Source: Chondrilla cf. caribensis
Lineage: Eukaryota; Porifera; Demospongiae; Chondrillida; Chondrillidae
Assembly: GCA_964020155.1 (NCBI GenBank)
Contig: OZ026548.1
Coordinates: 5,673,897-5,688,896, forward strand
Reading direction: 5' to 3'
DNA length: 15,000 nucleotides
The notes beneath the pieces were generated by a model. The model was not told the origin of the DNA and searched no databases. It saw only the letters and a program-made list of their open reading frames with translations. Position 1 is the first letter of the stretch, and every line of letters begins with the position of its first letter. Shown here piece after piece: positions 1 through 7,923 of this stretch. Made by a program: the position numbers and the translations under genes.

Positions 1-212
1 GCAGGTCAAAGTGATATAGCGGAAATTCATGACAAACACACTTGGTACAATTTCTGCTCAATACAAACCAATTTTTGAGTACAATTTGGTTCACTGTAGT
101 AGCATACACATATAGCAAGCAAATCCTGATAAGAACAGATTCCATGGGTCAGGTATACGTAGTTCATCGTTTCATCAAATTCCTATTGTACACTGATGCT
201 TGGTTGACTCAC

Positions 213-250
213 CCAAGTAGAATTGTGGCTGTCTCAGGAACAACAAACAC
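213..250 (-). CDS. ttd14: TTD14-like coding exon 3 (VPETAT motif)
   Basis: This 38-nt exon reads [12 protein letters not shown] plus two bases of a glycine codon, between a CACAG acceptor and a GTGAGT donor. It continues GWK of exon 2 in phase 0 and matches the conserved GWKV..VPETAT segment. I found no further exon in 1-212, so the next one probably lies off the left edge. Confidence 0.82.
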
Positions 251-1358
251 CTGTGTGCGTACATGGGCATACAAACGGGGTAACAAGACAAGGGCTAACT
301 TGTACACGTATTTATGTATACGTACATACATTTACACCTGAGTATATGTGTGTGCAAACGTGTGTGTGCACGCGTGTGTGGTGTAAACAACTGAAGAATA
401 TTAATAATGCAATTTGCAGCAATACAGCAACACTATCGTGTCTTCGTGCAGGGGGATAAAGTGGGGATTCCCCTTATTGGCATCTCCTGCCCCTCTATTG
501 AAAAGTTCAAAACATACAATAGCTCTTGCCACAATGACATACGCATGTATGCTATGTTTATCCAGTCTTTGTAGCATTTTATTGTTGTAAGATTGAAATA
601 CGTATTGGGGCATGCCAATGAAGGAAGGCCATAAAAACGCATACATGGTTGTGTTGCAACACTGTACCACCCCCACCAACATCAGCAATATCCCTCACTT
701 GATATGCTTATGATGAGGTGTTTTACACACGAAAATGGCAAACTAACACACATCCTTGGACCATGTAGAATCCCTCAACAACCGCCTTTAATAAATTTGC
801 ACTCATTTCTTCAAGAGACAGCTTTAACAACACTCCTCCAAGAACACACTCACTTTCCAGCCAATGTTCTCAAAGAAGGTCCTCAGCCTAGCACACGAGG
901 TTGTTTTCCCCCCACATGGCCCTACAAATATATAACAACCAGAATGGGGTGTTCACACACATGAGAATATGCTCACACAGCAAATGTGTTATGTGCACAC
1001 ATGGAGGCATGGATGTACACACAATTATCTGCTCATTGTTATGTACATGGTCATATTATGGGTATACATCCATGAACAGGATTATACCAGTTTTAAACTG
1101 TGATCAGGTAGAGTGCTAAGTGAGAATTACAAATTGATTGATTTATAGCTCCAAACCTGTGCTATGATGCAGGGGGTGTTACATGTTTTGATACATGCAA
1201 TGTTAGCATTCGATGGATACATTGTAAAACCATTTCACGACCAGCTTACCTCCTGTAAGTACCACTTTGTGCACCAATCCTTTCACAGGTTCATCTAATA
1301 ACGGAGAGGAAAGGGAACGCTTTGGTCTGGGGGCGGATAAACTAACTTCGTCGGCCAT
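213..1358 (-). CDS. ttd14: TTD14-like P-loop NTPase, 5' part (3 coding exons, continues off the left edge)
   Basis: Exons on the minus strand are 1358-1250, 921-854 and 250-213. The introns are 1249-922 (donor GTAAGC, acceptor TTTGTAG) and 853-251 (donor GTGAGT, acceptor CACAG), and a donor GTGAGT follows at 212. The joined frame is open for 71 codons. Residues 36-44 read GGPCGGKTT, a Walker A loop. Then comes [14 protein letters not shown], followed by [10 protein letters not shown]. This order (P-loop, ARL.TFFEN.GWKV, VPETAT) is that of the AAA_28/NadR-like kinase-fold domain of Drosophila TTD14, a GTP- and phosphoinositide-binding protein needed for TRPL channel trafficking; the family role is from memory. 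The ATG at 1358 has a good context (AAAATGG). An in-frame extension to about 1391 has no ATG. The rest of the NTPase domain and the C-terminal domain lie outside the window. Phases match at both joins, which makes the model strong; the name rests on motif recall. Confidence 0.83.
251..853 (-). other. TTD14-like intron 2
   Basis: This 603-bp intron has short TG-rich and TACG-rich stretches (for example 300-385). A minus-strand open stretch at 401-688 has no recognisable domain and no matching splice sites. I see no gene in it. The flanking 1-212 is the start of intron 3 and is also featureless. Confidence 0.6.
854..921 (-). CDS. ttd14: TTD14-like coding exon 2 (P-loop and TFFEN motif)
   Basis: The first two bases complete the split glycine codon. 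[20 protein letters not shown] then follows, and the exon ends WK at phase 0. Donor GTGAGT begins at 853. The lysine and threonine of GGKTT should bind nucleotide phosphates and Mg. A sense-strand reading frame across the same bases is a shadow. Confidence 0.85.
922..1249 (-). other. TTD14-like intron 1
   Basis: This 328-bp intron joins the two halves of the P-loop. It holds short imperfect TG/CA and TATGTACA-type stretches around 945-1075 and no recognisable gene. Confidence 0.65.
1250..1358 (-). CDS. ttd14: TTD14-like coding exon 1
   Basis: This exon has 36 codons plus one base. It starts [15 protein letters not shown], a basic, Ser-rich leader, and ends HKVVLTG, the beta strand leading into the P-loop. 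The donor GTAAGC at 1249 interrupts the second glycine of the P-loop after its first base. The exon faces PRR11 exon 1 across 127 bp. Confidence 0.8.
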
Positions 1359-1485
1359 TTTGGTCAAAGCCGTGACGTCATTTTCCTCCAAATTGATTGG
1401 TTGTTGCAGTTGTGCGTGTTCGAATTTCTGGAAGGTGCTATACGATAGTCCATAATACTGTTAGCTAGTCGGGGAGAAAGTAACC
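1359..1485. promoter_or_regulatory. Putative bidirectional promoter between TTD14-like gene and PRR11
   Basis: Only 127 bp separate the two start codons. The interval holds a perfect palindromic CRE (TGACGTCA, 1373-1380), an inverted CCAAT box (GATTGG, 1395-1400) and, 18 bp beyond it, TTCGAA (1419-1424), which fits the cell-cycle homology region (CHR) variants. No TATA box is evident. Human PRR11 also sits head to head with a neighbour (SKA2) and is driven by an NF-Y (CCAAT) bidirectional promoter. Here the partner gene differs. Motifs are seen; their function is inferred. Confidence 0.6.
1373..1380. promoter_or_regulatory. CRE palindrome (CREB/ATF-type site)
   Basis: The sequence is TGACGTCA, the full 8-bp consensus, 15 bp upstream of the TTD14-like ATG and 105 bp upstream of the PRR11 ATG. 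An identical octamer lies in front of SBNO at 3611-3618. Confidence 0.55.
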
Positions 1486-1785
1486 ATGCCGCAATCAAAG
1501 AACAGGAAGAAAAGAATTGCAGAACAAAGAAGAAACATATTGAAAGCCAGAAGGAGATTGGAACGAGAGCAGGAGAAAAGTGTAGAGACGAGTAATTCTG
1601 AGTTATCTGAACAAAACAGAAATTCGGAGAGCGAAAATGTTTGTTGTACGAAATCAGATGAAATAATTGATATTGAGCGGCAATGCGAGGAAGATCATGG
1701 TGAAGCAGTAAATGGAAAGAACTTTTGGTCCGGATTTTCATCAATTTCGAATTTGTACAGTTGGTGTCAATGTAGCCTAACGCAG
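1486..1785 (+). CDS. PRR11: PRR11 exon 1
   Basis: This exon encodes 100 codons in phase 0, from ATG 1486 to donor GTGACT. It has a lysine/arginine-rich N-terminal helix (residues 4-30), an acidic Ser/Glu-rich middle, and the conserved [21 protein letters not shown] region split by the next intron exactly as the family alignment resumes. The ATG is the first in frame, and no in-frame extension is supported. Confidence 0.88.
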
Positions 1786-3248
1786 GTGACTGAAGACAAG
1801 CGATGAAGGACTGTAAACCGAGTTATTGACCTATCTTTGCTTTGTATATAGGGCGTAGAGTCAGCCAAGGATACCTTATTCCCTTCAAGAGTTCTACGAC
1901 GCGAACTAGAAGTGGCACAGAAGAAGATGGTAGAACTAGAGAATGAATTACAACGAGTAAAAAAGGCCAAGCGAAGACGATCAAAGGTACTTCTATGCAC
2001 TGAAGTGAAAACATACTTTACTTTTCAGTTAGTTGGCTCAGTAGCAGTATATTCAAACAAGAATTATAAAAGTTATCTAGCAGACAGGAGCATCTACGCA
2101 TGCTCCATGGTACATTACACCATTGCATTCAATCACTCCATGGGAATCACCACGCAGATTACCGACTAGTTGAAGCCGAATTAGGCAACTCCACTCACTC
2201 CTGTCATGCGCGGTTGGCCTTTGGTTTTTCAAATTCACTGTGGAAGACGGTGTAATATACTTTTCTTTCACCCTATATTGCTACACAACACATTTATTTA
2301 CCACTAACTAGCCAGAATTAACAATACTTGTGTTTCCTCTTTTAGAGTTTTTATAATGAGAACTTAGAAGAAGCAGTTCCAAGTCTCCCCCTCCTCCTCC
2401 TCCTCCACCCCCTCCCCCAGTTCTACCACCTCCCCCGCCACCATCACTTGTATCCCTACCTAGAAGAACATCACCAAGAAAGAAGGTCCGTCAAGTCTCA
2501 TACATCCCTGCATTGGCCCACATACTGTGCATGTGTATGTATATCGTCAACATGTACATATGTCACTACATGAATATATGTGTTCTTTTTACAGATCAAG
2601 GTTGCAAAAAATCAGCCAGTGATCACACTCGATGATCTGAAATCTATCAAGTTAAAGAAAGCAGGAGACAGAAATGTGAAACAAGTACGTATGAATTTTG
2701 GCAGTTGAAACTGTAGAACAATTCACACTATCAGCTTTATACATTTCAATTTGATCCTGACGTTCGTTTCACTTCCAGAAAAGAAGAAGCACAGAGAGCT
2801 GCCATGTGGAGTGGAGACAGCTGCGATCCCAGTGCAGATCCTCTTACAGAGACGGACTGAAGAGGCAATCCATCAACGTGGAACCGTAAGTAGTCGATTA
2901 ATGTATTGGGTAGCAGACTGTATGTATGTCTGTCTGTACATTTTATGTAGAGTATGTATTATGTACAGTACTGCATACAATGTGCATGCACATACGTATA
3001 TGCAGGTTTCACTTACACACTCACATTTCTCCAGGTCTGAACTACAGCAGAGAAGATATTCCCTGAGGAAGATAAATATTGAAAAGTGTGTATGTTGATC
3101 ATGAGAAAATGTTTTGTATGTGGTCATCACCTTGTTCATTTATTGCACAGAAGCCCAGGTGGTACACCAATGTTCCCTAATAGAGACTACACTGGAACCG
3201 GCGATGGACTGGCACCACTAATGACCAGAGCATTGAAGAGGAAGTTTG

Positions 3249-3314
<66 letters not shown>

Positions 3315-3521
3315 TGCGTGTGTTTCATTTGCTTGCTCTCCTCACAATAGACTGCCTATCCCATCTCACCTGAAAAAGACGTTCTACCGGTAGACAAAGG
3401 GGTATCTCCTTCTGTTCTTTCTTCTTCTGAACATCCACTTGCACCACCAAACACAGCAGAAACTTCTGTGATTCACAATTCCCTCTCATCCATATCATTA
3501 TTTGAAGTTAGAGATGTATAG
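1486..3521 (+). CDS. PRR11: PRR11 homologue (proline-rich protein 11), complete, 8 coding exons, one apparent frameshift
   Basis: Exons are 1486-1785, 1852-1986, 2346-2485, 2595-2684, 2779-2885, 3035-3085, 3151-3250 and 3351-3521 (stop TAG). All introns are GT-AG, though the donor after exon 3 (GTCCGT) is weak. Landmarks follow the order in human PRR11: a basic N-terminus ([16 protein letters not shown]), then [13 protein letters not shown] and AKDTLFPSR, a charged helix, a polyproline block, [14 protein letters not shown] (human has a like VTVSDL/VKLKK repeat), and SPGGTP...[20 protein letters not shown] near the C-terminus. The implied length is about 364 residues; human PRR11 has 360. The human protein acts in cell-cycle progression and chromatin compaction; the role here is inferred. 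Exon 3 shifts frame at a C5 run (2387-2391). One more C would give 11 prolines and restore phase to exon 4. No AATAAA was seen downstream of the stop. Confidence 0.88.
1852..1986 (+). CDS. PRR11: PRR11 exon 2
   Basis: This exon has 45 codons and opens [19 protein letters not shown], the counterpart of human SLEVLKDTIFPSR. It continues as a charged, probable coiled-coil helix ending KKAKRRRSK. The acceptor is TATATAG and the donor GTACTT. The preceding intron is only 66 bp. Confidence 0.86.
1987..2345 (+). other. PRR11 intron 2
   Basis: This 359-bp intron stays open in frame to about 2167. It contains a tempting acceptor (TTTTCAG ending 2028), but that segment has no donor in a phase that helps the exon 3 frame problem. 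A short hairpin lies at 2087-2106. No conserved coding sequence was recognised. Confidence 0.55.
2346..2485 (+). CDS. PRR11: PRR11 exon 3, polyproline, apparent -1 frameshift
   Basis: The strong acceptor TTTCCTCTTTTAG (ends 2345) opens in phase 0 as [14 protein letters not shown]. After the C5 run at 2387-2391 that frame becomes leucine-rich, and after splicing to exon 4 it reaches a stop. The neighbouring frame reads a run of about 10 prolines, then [18 protein letters not shown], and leaves in phase 0 for exon 4. The exon is 140 nt, one short of 141. A missing base in the C run explains everything: assembly error, allele or true mutation. The alternative is an acceptor at 2367 or 2376 joined to an unseen small exon. 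Confidence 0.72.
2595..3250 (+). CDS. PRR11: PRR11 exons 4-7
   Basis: Exon 4 (2595-2684) encodes [20 protein letters not shown] and more. Exon 5 (2779-2885) is basic and Cys/Ser-rich. Exon 6 (3035-3085) encodes [14 protein letters not shown], aligning with the human RKLLRKVDVE segment. Exon 7 (3151-3250) carries the diagnostic SPGGTP and [20 protein letters not shown]. Phases are 0, 2, 2 and 0 and all join. The exon 7 donor is the first unit of a (GT)30 microsatellite. Confidence 0.87.
3251..3310 (+). repeat. (GT)30 microsatellite beginning at a splice donor
   Basis: This is an uninterrupted GT run of 60 bp that begins exactly at the PRR11 exon 7/intron 7 boundary, so the 5' splice site reads GAG|GTGTGT. 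Confidence 0.95.
3351..3521 (+). CDS. PRR11: PRR11 exon 8 (C-terminus)
   Basis: The acceptor CTCACAATAG opens [16 protein letters not shown], and the frame runs 56 codons to TAG at 3519-3521. It is Ser/Pro-rich like the human C-terminus, but about 40 residues longer after the KRKFE motif. Confidence 0.82.
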   Translation, partial: TAYPISPEKDVLPVDKGVSPSVLSSSEHPLAPPNTAETSVIHNSLSSISLFEVRDV

Positions 3522-3883
3522 CAAGTATTAATTTTGTTCACTGTATTATGTAATGCTGTCATCTACGTGTGTGTGTGTGTGTGTGTAAGGTGTCCATTTT
3601 TAGTACAGGATGACGTCATCTCCCCAAACACGTTTTGCTGAAGTACACCGCCGATCCAACATAACGGACTGGGATGTAACCGTAAACCAGTTTTCATAAG
3701 GAAAGAGTTCAAGTGCGTATACACCTACTACCGGCTACCTCGGTACATCCTGACTAAGGCATGCGACGTATATTTGATGAATCTTCGTAACCATAGGAGT
3801 TTCGTTTAGTACAGAACAGACTATTCGATAGGCGGGAAGGACATTTGAACCAAATTGTGGCGTGTCTGTCCTGTTTCGGGATA
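3522..3883. promoter_or_regulatory. PRR11-SBNO intergenic region and putative SBNO promoter
   Basis: This 362-bp gap between the PRR11 stop and the SBNO ATG must hold the PRR11 3' end and the SBNO promoter and 5' UTR. It has a (GT)10 run (3567-3586) and a perfect CRE octamer (3611-3618). I see no TATA box and no AATAAA. The base composition becomes richer in CpG from about 3610, consistent with a promoter. Confidence 0.55.
3611..3618. promoter_or_regulatory. CRE palindrome upstream of SBNO
   Basis: The sequence is TGACGTCA, 265 bp upstream of the SBNO ATG. It is the same octamer as in the PRR11/TTD14 promoter, so the three neighbouring genes may share a CREB/ATF-type input. That is inference. 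Confidence 0.45.
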
Positions 3884-4620
3884 ATGGACGACATTCTGTC
3901 TCTAGCCCTCGAATCCAGTGGAATATCGTCTACTGAATCGAAGAACGAGGAAAGCCTTCCTCCAAATGGATCTTCATCTCCCAACACTACTATGGACTTC
4001 GGGTTCCTTTTGGCGGGAATTCCTCCTTCCAGTTTGGAACATTCGAATAGTGTACAGAATCCTCCTGTGGAGGTTAACCCCGTCGATTCAAAGTCAAGAC
4101 TGTCTGCTTCGGAGGTTTTAGACGCGGTGGTGAACGACCGTGCGGGGGAAACCATGGATACCACGGTGAAGGACGAGTTCGAGGCTCTCTTACAAGATAT
4201 AGGGTATAGCGAGTTTCCTGACAAAGAACCTACACCAGCTGTCCCTACAACCGTCCCTACATTGGTACACAAAAATACGACGTCAGTGGACAATACTCTC
4301 GACTCGGTACTGAGTGATATTCTTGGTGATTCCAACCCTCAAGCCAAACCCGTCATCTCTCCTGTTGTAACGGTGTCAACTACTGCTTCGTCTCTACCAC
4401 CTGGAGTTCTGGCCACTCTGACAGCTCTGCCATCCAGTGTGAAGCAAATATCTGTGTCCCCCAACCCGGGTGTATCTGTGATGTCTCCTCTCACAGTCAG
4501 CCTCATGGCCAATGCTGCAGTGTCAGTACAGAAATCGAAAACTTTCTCTCTCACAACGCCAAGTGTAGCCGGTGTCAAGGGATTACCGATGAGGTCCATT
4601 TCAGTGCCCACCGGTGTTGG
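3884..4620 (+). CDS. SBNO1: SBNO exon 1 (disordered N-terminus)
   Basis: This exon has 245 codons plus two bases. [15 protein letters not shown] is followed by low-complexity Ser/Thr/Pro/Val-rich sequence with short acidic helices ([38 protein letters not shown]), which look like activation- or partner-binding segments. It ends VPTGVG at donor GTACGT. The frame is open upstream to 3845, but without an ATG. A 193-codon antisense frame over it is a shadow. Confidence 0.88.
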
Positions 4621-6147
4621 GTACGTCTGTGTATTGTTTGCTTGTGTGTTGTTTACTTTGTGTTGTTCACTTGTGTATTGGTTGACACTGTTAATAGTGG
4701 ATATGTAGGCATAACAGGTAATTTTATTGTACATTGCGGGAGTGAACCCTATTGAATACATTCAGCCAGAGTAAGATCTGCCTAATCATAAAGACTGTTG
4801 CTCTTATTTCATGTTCTTCCATTTGTTAGCGTCTTTAGCCATTTTCTTAGTACATTTCATGGGGCCTAAAGTTTGTGCTGTACAGGGGACCAGCTGTGGT
4901 ATACTGTGATGTAGCCTAACCTGCTCAGTAAGTACCTTGAAGGGCACACCAAATCTGTACTATATTTCAGAGGTACTTGCTATCAGTACTGGTCGACATA
5001 GTGTACATGAGCTAGGAAGCAAGTGAAGTGTATGTATTGGGGGAGGTATGTACTAGCCATACTTACTAAGCAAGTTGCACTGTACACACACATCATTGTG
5101 CCACTGGGTTAACATACGTACATATGTGTGTGTGTCTATGCCTGCCTGTTGAGTTGTACAGTGTCATGACAATGCACCAGTCCCATGCTGTTTATGGATG
5201 ATTAGCGGCTTATGGTACATGACTAGGTAGTTGCTGAACGTGTTAGATGCTGTCTTATCTCTGAAACGCAATATGACTGTACTGTTGTCAGCCCGGTTCA
5301 ATAATCCAGGAAGACATGGTCACCCTCTAACACCCGGGCATGTCAAGGGCTGTAGTTCATGCAGGACATGATATACCCTTGTTAGGTAACTATATATTCT
5401 CTTCGAATGTCCATATGAAGACCTGCAAGTGTGCCTGTTGATATCCTGTGTACATACATACGAACATATGCACGTACATAGTATATACCTACATTTGTAC
5501 CTATGTACGTATTTCCTTCAAAAGTGGTCCTTTGTCACTCGATTATGCATTCCTTTGCTGTTGTAAGAAGAGCAGTATAAGCTCGAGTGAGATTCCTGTG
5601 CCTTTGCTGATATCAATTTTCTTGCCCATTCCAATGCAACCCCACCTCTGACACAATTTTCAATGTTCATTTAACTTATCAATACTAGTTTCAATACCAG
5701 TGCCTACGTAAATAAACCATTCCACCACTAATTTCAATGAACACTTCAAACTATAATATTCAGACTTCAGTTTCTGCCCTTTGCTAAGCCCAGCTGGAAC
5801 AAAGATTCAATTCCGATTCCCGAAATTTTGTCCCAATACCCATTCCCCTTCCACTACACTGCACAGCTCTGTGCGTGTTTGGGTGTATTCTCCAGGCTCA
5901 ACTTGTAGTGTGTGTTGTGTACACCTGTACTCTGTGGGGTCCCACCTCACTTATCACATTCCTGCTGTGAAGCAGCTGCCCTTTGTATTCAGTGATGCGA
6001 TAATGAAGGAAATGATTGCATCACTAGGCTCTTCTGTTCACAACTGTTGATGTTATCAGCAGATGTCAGCAGTTCTGCTAGTCGGGTTTACTGGATATGG
6101 TGATTTACTGGATATGACAGGATATAGTGGGAGCAACTTTGGCTGTG

Positions 6148-6197
<50 letters not shown>

Positions 6198-7866
6198 ACT
6201 CGTGTGTTTGTGTGTTATCAATGATTCACAAATGGTTTTCATATATGCAATGTATACATTTAGTTTTGTACCAACTATTTCAGAGACAACAATGATGTGA
6301 ATTGGGCTCTCCAAGTTTTGTTTCCTCCCCACCTGCAGGAATCAACAACCCAGTGTCCCCACCAAACTGAGTGGAAATGAAGAGGAGCAGTACGTCAAAC
6401 AGGTCCTCCTGGAAGCAAAGGCCACTTCCCTGCCTGCGGATCAGGATGTGGAACTAGAGGAGCAGGACTATGGCTCAGGGGACACATACGCCGTGTACAA
6501 ACCAGTAAAATGTTAGTATCTCTCTGAACGTGAGCCCTGAAAATGAGTTATAATGTGTGCTGCCTGCATTCAAATCGTATTAATACTGCCCACACACACC
6601 GTGTACAAACCAGTAAAATGTTAGTATCTCTCTGAACGTGAGCCCTGAAAATGAGTTATAATGTGTGCTGCCTGCATTGGAATTGTATTAACACTCACAT
6701 ACGCCGTGTACAAACCTGTAAAATGTTAGTATCTCTCTGAACGTGAGCCTTGAAAGTGAGTTATAATGTGTGCTGCCTGCATTCGAATTGTATTAACACT
6801 GCCCACATTGAAAATGTAATGTCTTTTATTCTCCATGATGAAAATGTGTATCTTGATGTGCACAATTGCATACATTGTGTGTACATGTCCACATACGGGT
6901 GGATATCATAGTGTGTTCATTATTATTGTGCTTGTAGTACGAATTGGACAACCCCATCCGGATCCTGTTGTTGAATCAAGGTGTGTGGGTGTGGGTGTGG
7001 GTGTGGGTGTGGGTGTGTGTGTGTTTGTGTGTGTGCGTGTGCGCGTGTGTGTGATGTGTGCATGTGTGTATTCATTCATGTACGCATGCATGCATGTCTG
7101 TGTGCATGTTTGTGTGTCTACGTGTGGGTGTATGTGCTTTGATATATGAATGTGAATATGCATAAACACGAGATACGAATTAGTCCCGCATACCTTATGT
7201 ATACATCACCACAGCACCCAATCAACCACTCAGCACAGTATGTACTGTACTTGCATATATACGTACATGCATACATGTACAAAATTGAATGCACTAGGTG
7301 TATAACACTTACTGAGTCAAGTACTAGCACTTACTATAAGTAATGTACATTGAGTTATATGCACCTATACATGTACGTATGTGCGTATATACGTACGTAC
7401 GTACCTTCTGAAATGAATGCACACAGATGTATAATACATATGTGCGTATGTATGTACACACATGTGGTATTTTTGATCCATCATTTGTTTCTTCTATGTC
7501 CAGTACACTGTCCAGTGTGGAGCCACCAGCCATATGGATGGACCTGAAGCTGCCACCCTTCACAATTGACACAGGAAGACTGTCCTCCTTGCAGTTGGAA
7601 GCAGTCGTGTATGCCTGCCAGCAACATATGAACATACTAGGGAATACAGCCAGAGCGGGATTTTTAGTTGGTGAGCGTGGGTGAACCGACGTTCACTTGT
7701 TATGTGTGGGCTTAGACCGTATGTTACTTCTTGTATGTGAATTGGTATGCTTCACTTCCTTAGTGTTGCTGTGGATTCGTACGTATGTTATCGTGTGTGT
7801 TTGTGTGTGTGTGTGTACATGCGTGTGTGTGTGTTTGTGTGTATACGTATGTATGTATGTACATGG

Positions 7867-7923
<57 letters not shown>

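Noticed and set aside
401..688. 95-codon minus-strand frame in TTD14-like intron 2
   Set aside because: No family motif, and the exons on both sides join directly in phase without it.
1364..1744. 126-codon minus-strand frame
   Set aside because: Antisense to PRR11 exon 1; the TTD14-like first exon uses another frame with splice and motif support.
1987..2169. Extension of PRR11 exon 2 or an extra exon after TTTTCAG (2028)
   Set aside because: Open but not conserved; it has no donor in the phase needed, while the 1986 donor and 2345 acceptor join in phase.
3754..4335. 193-codon minus-strand frame
   Set aside because: Antisense shadow of SBNO exon 1, whose sense frame starts with a good ATG and splices in phase to conserved exons.
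4339..4761. 140-codon minus-strand frame
   Set aside because: Mostly antisense to SBNO exon 1 with low complexity; no homology recognised.
5781..6050. 89-codon plus-strand frame in SBNO intron 1
   Set aside because: No recognised similarity, and exons 1 and 2 already join in phase; a skipped exon cannot be excluded but is not supported.
6906..7169. Thr/His-rich frames across CA/GT repeats (also at 7693-7983, 11501-11746 and 11758-12052)
   Set aside because: Simple-sequence translation of microsatellites on the minus strand.
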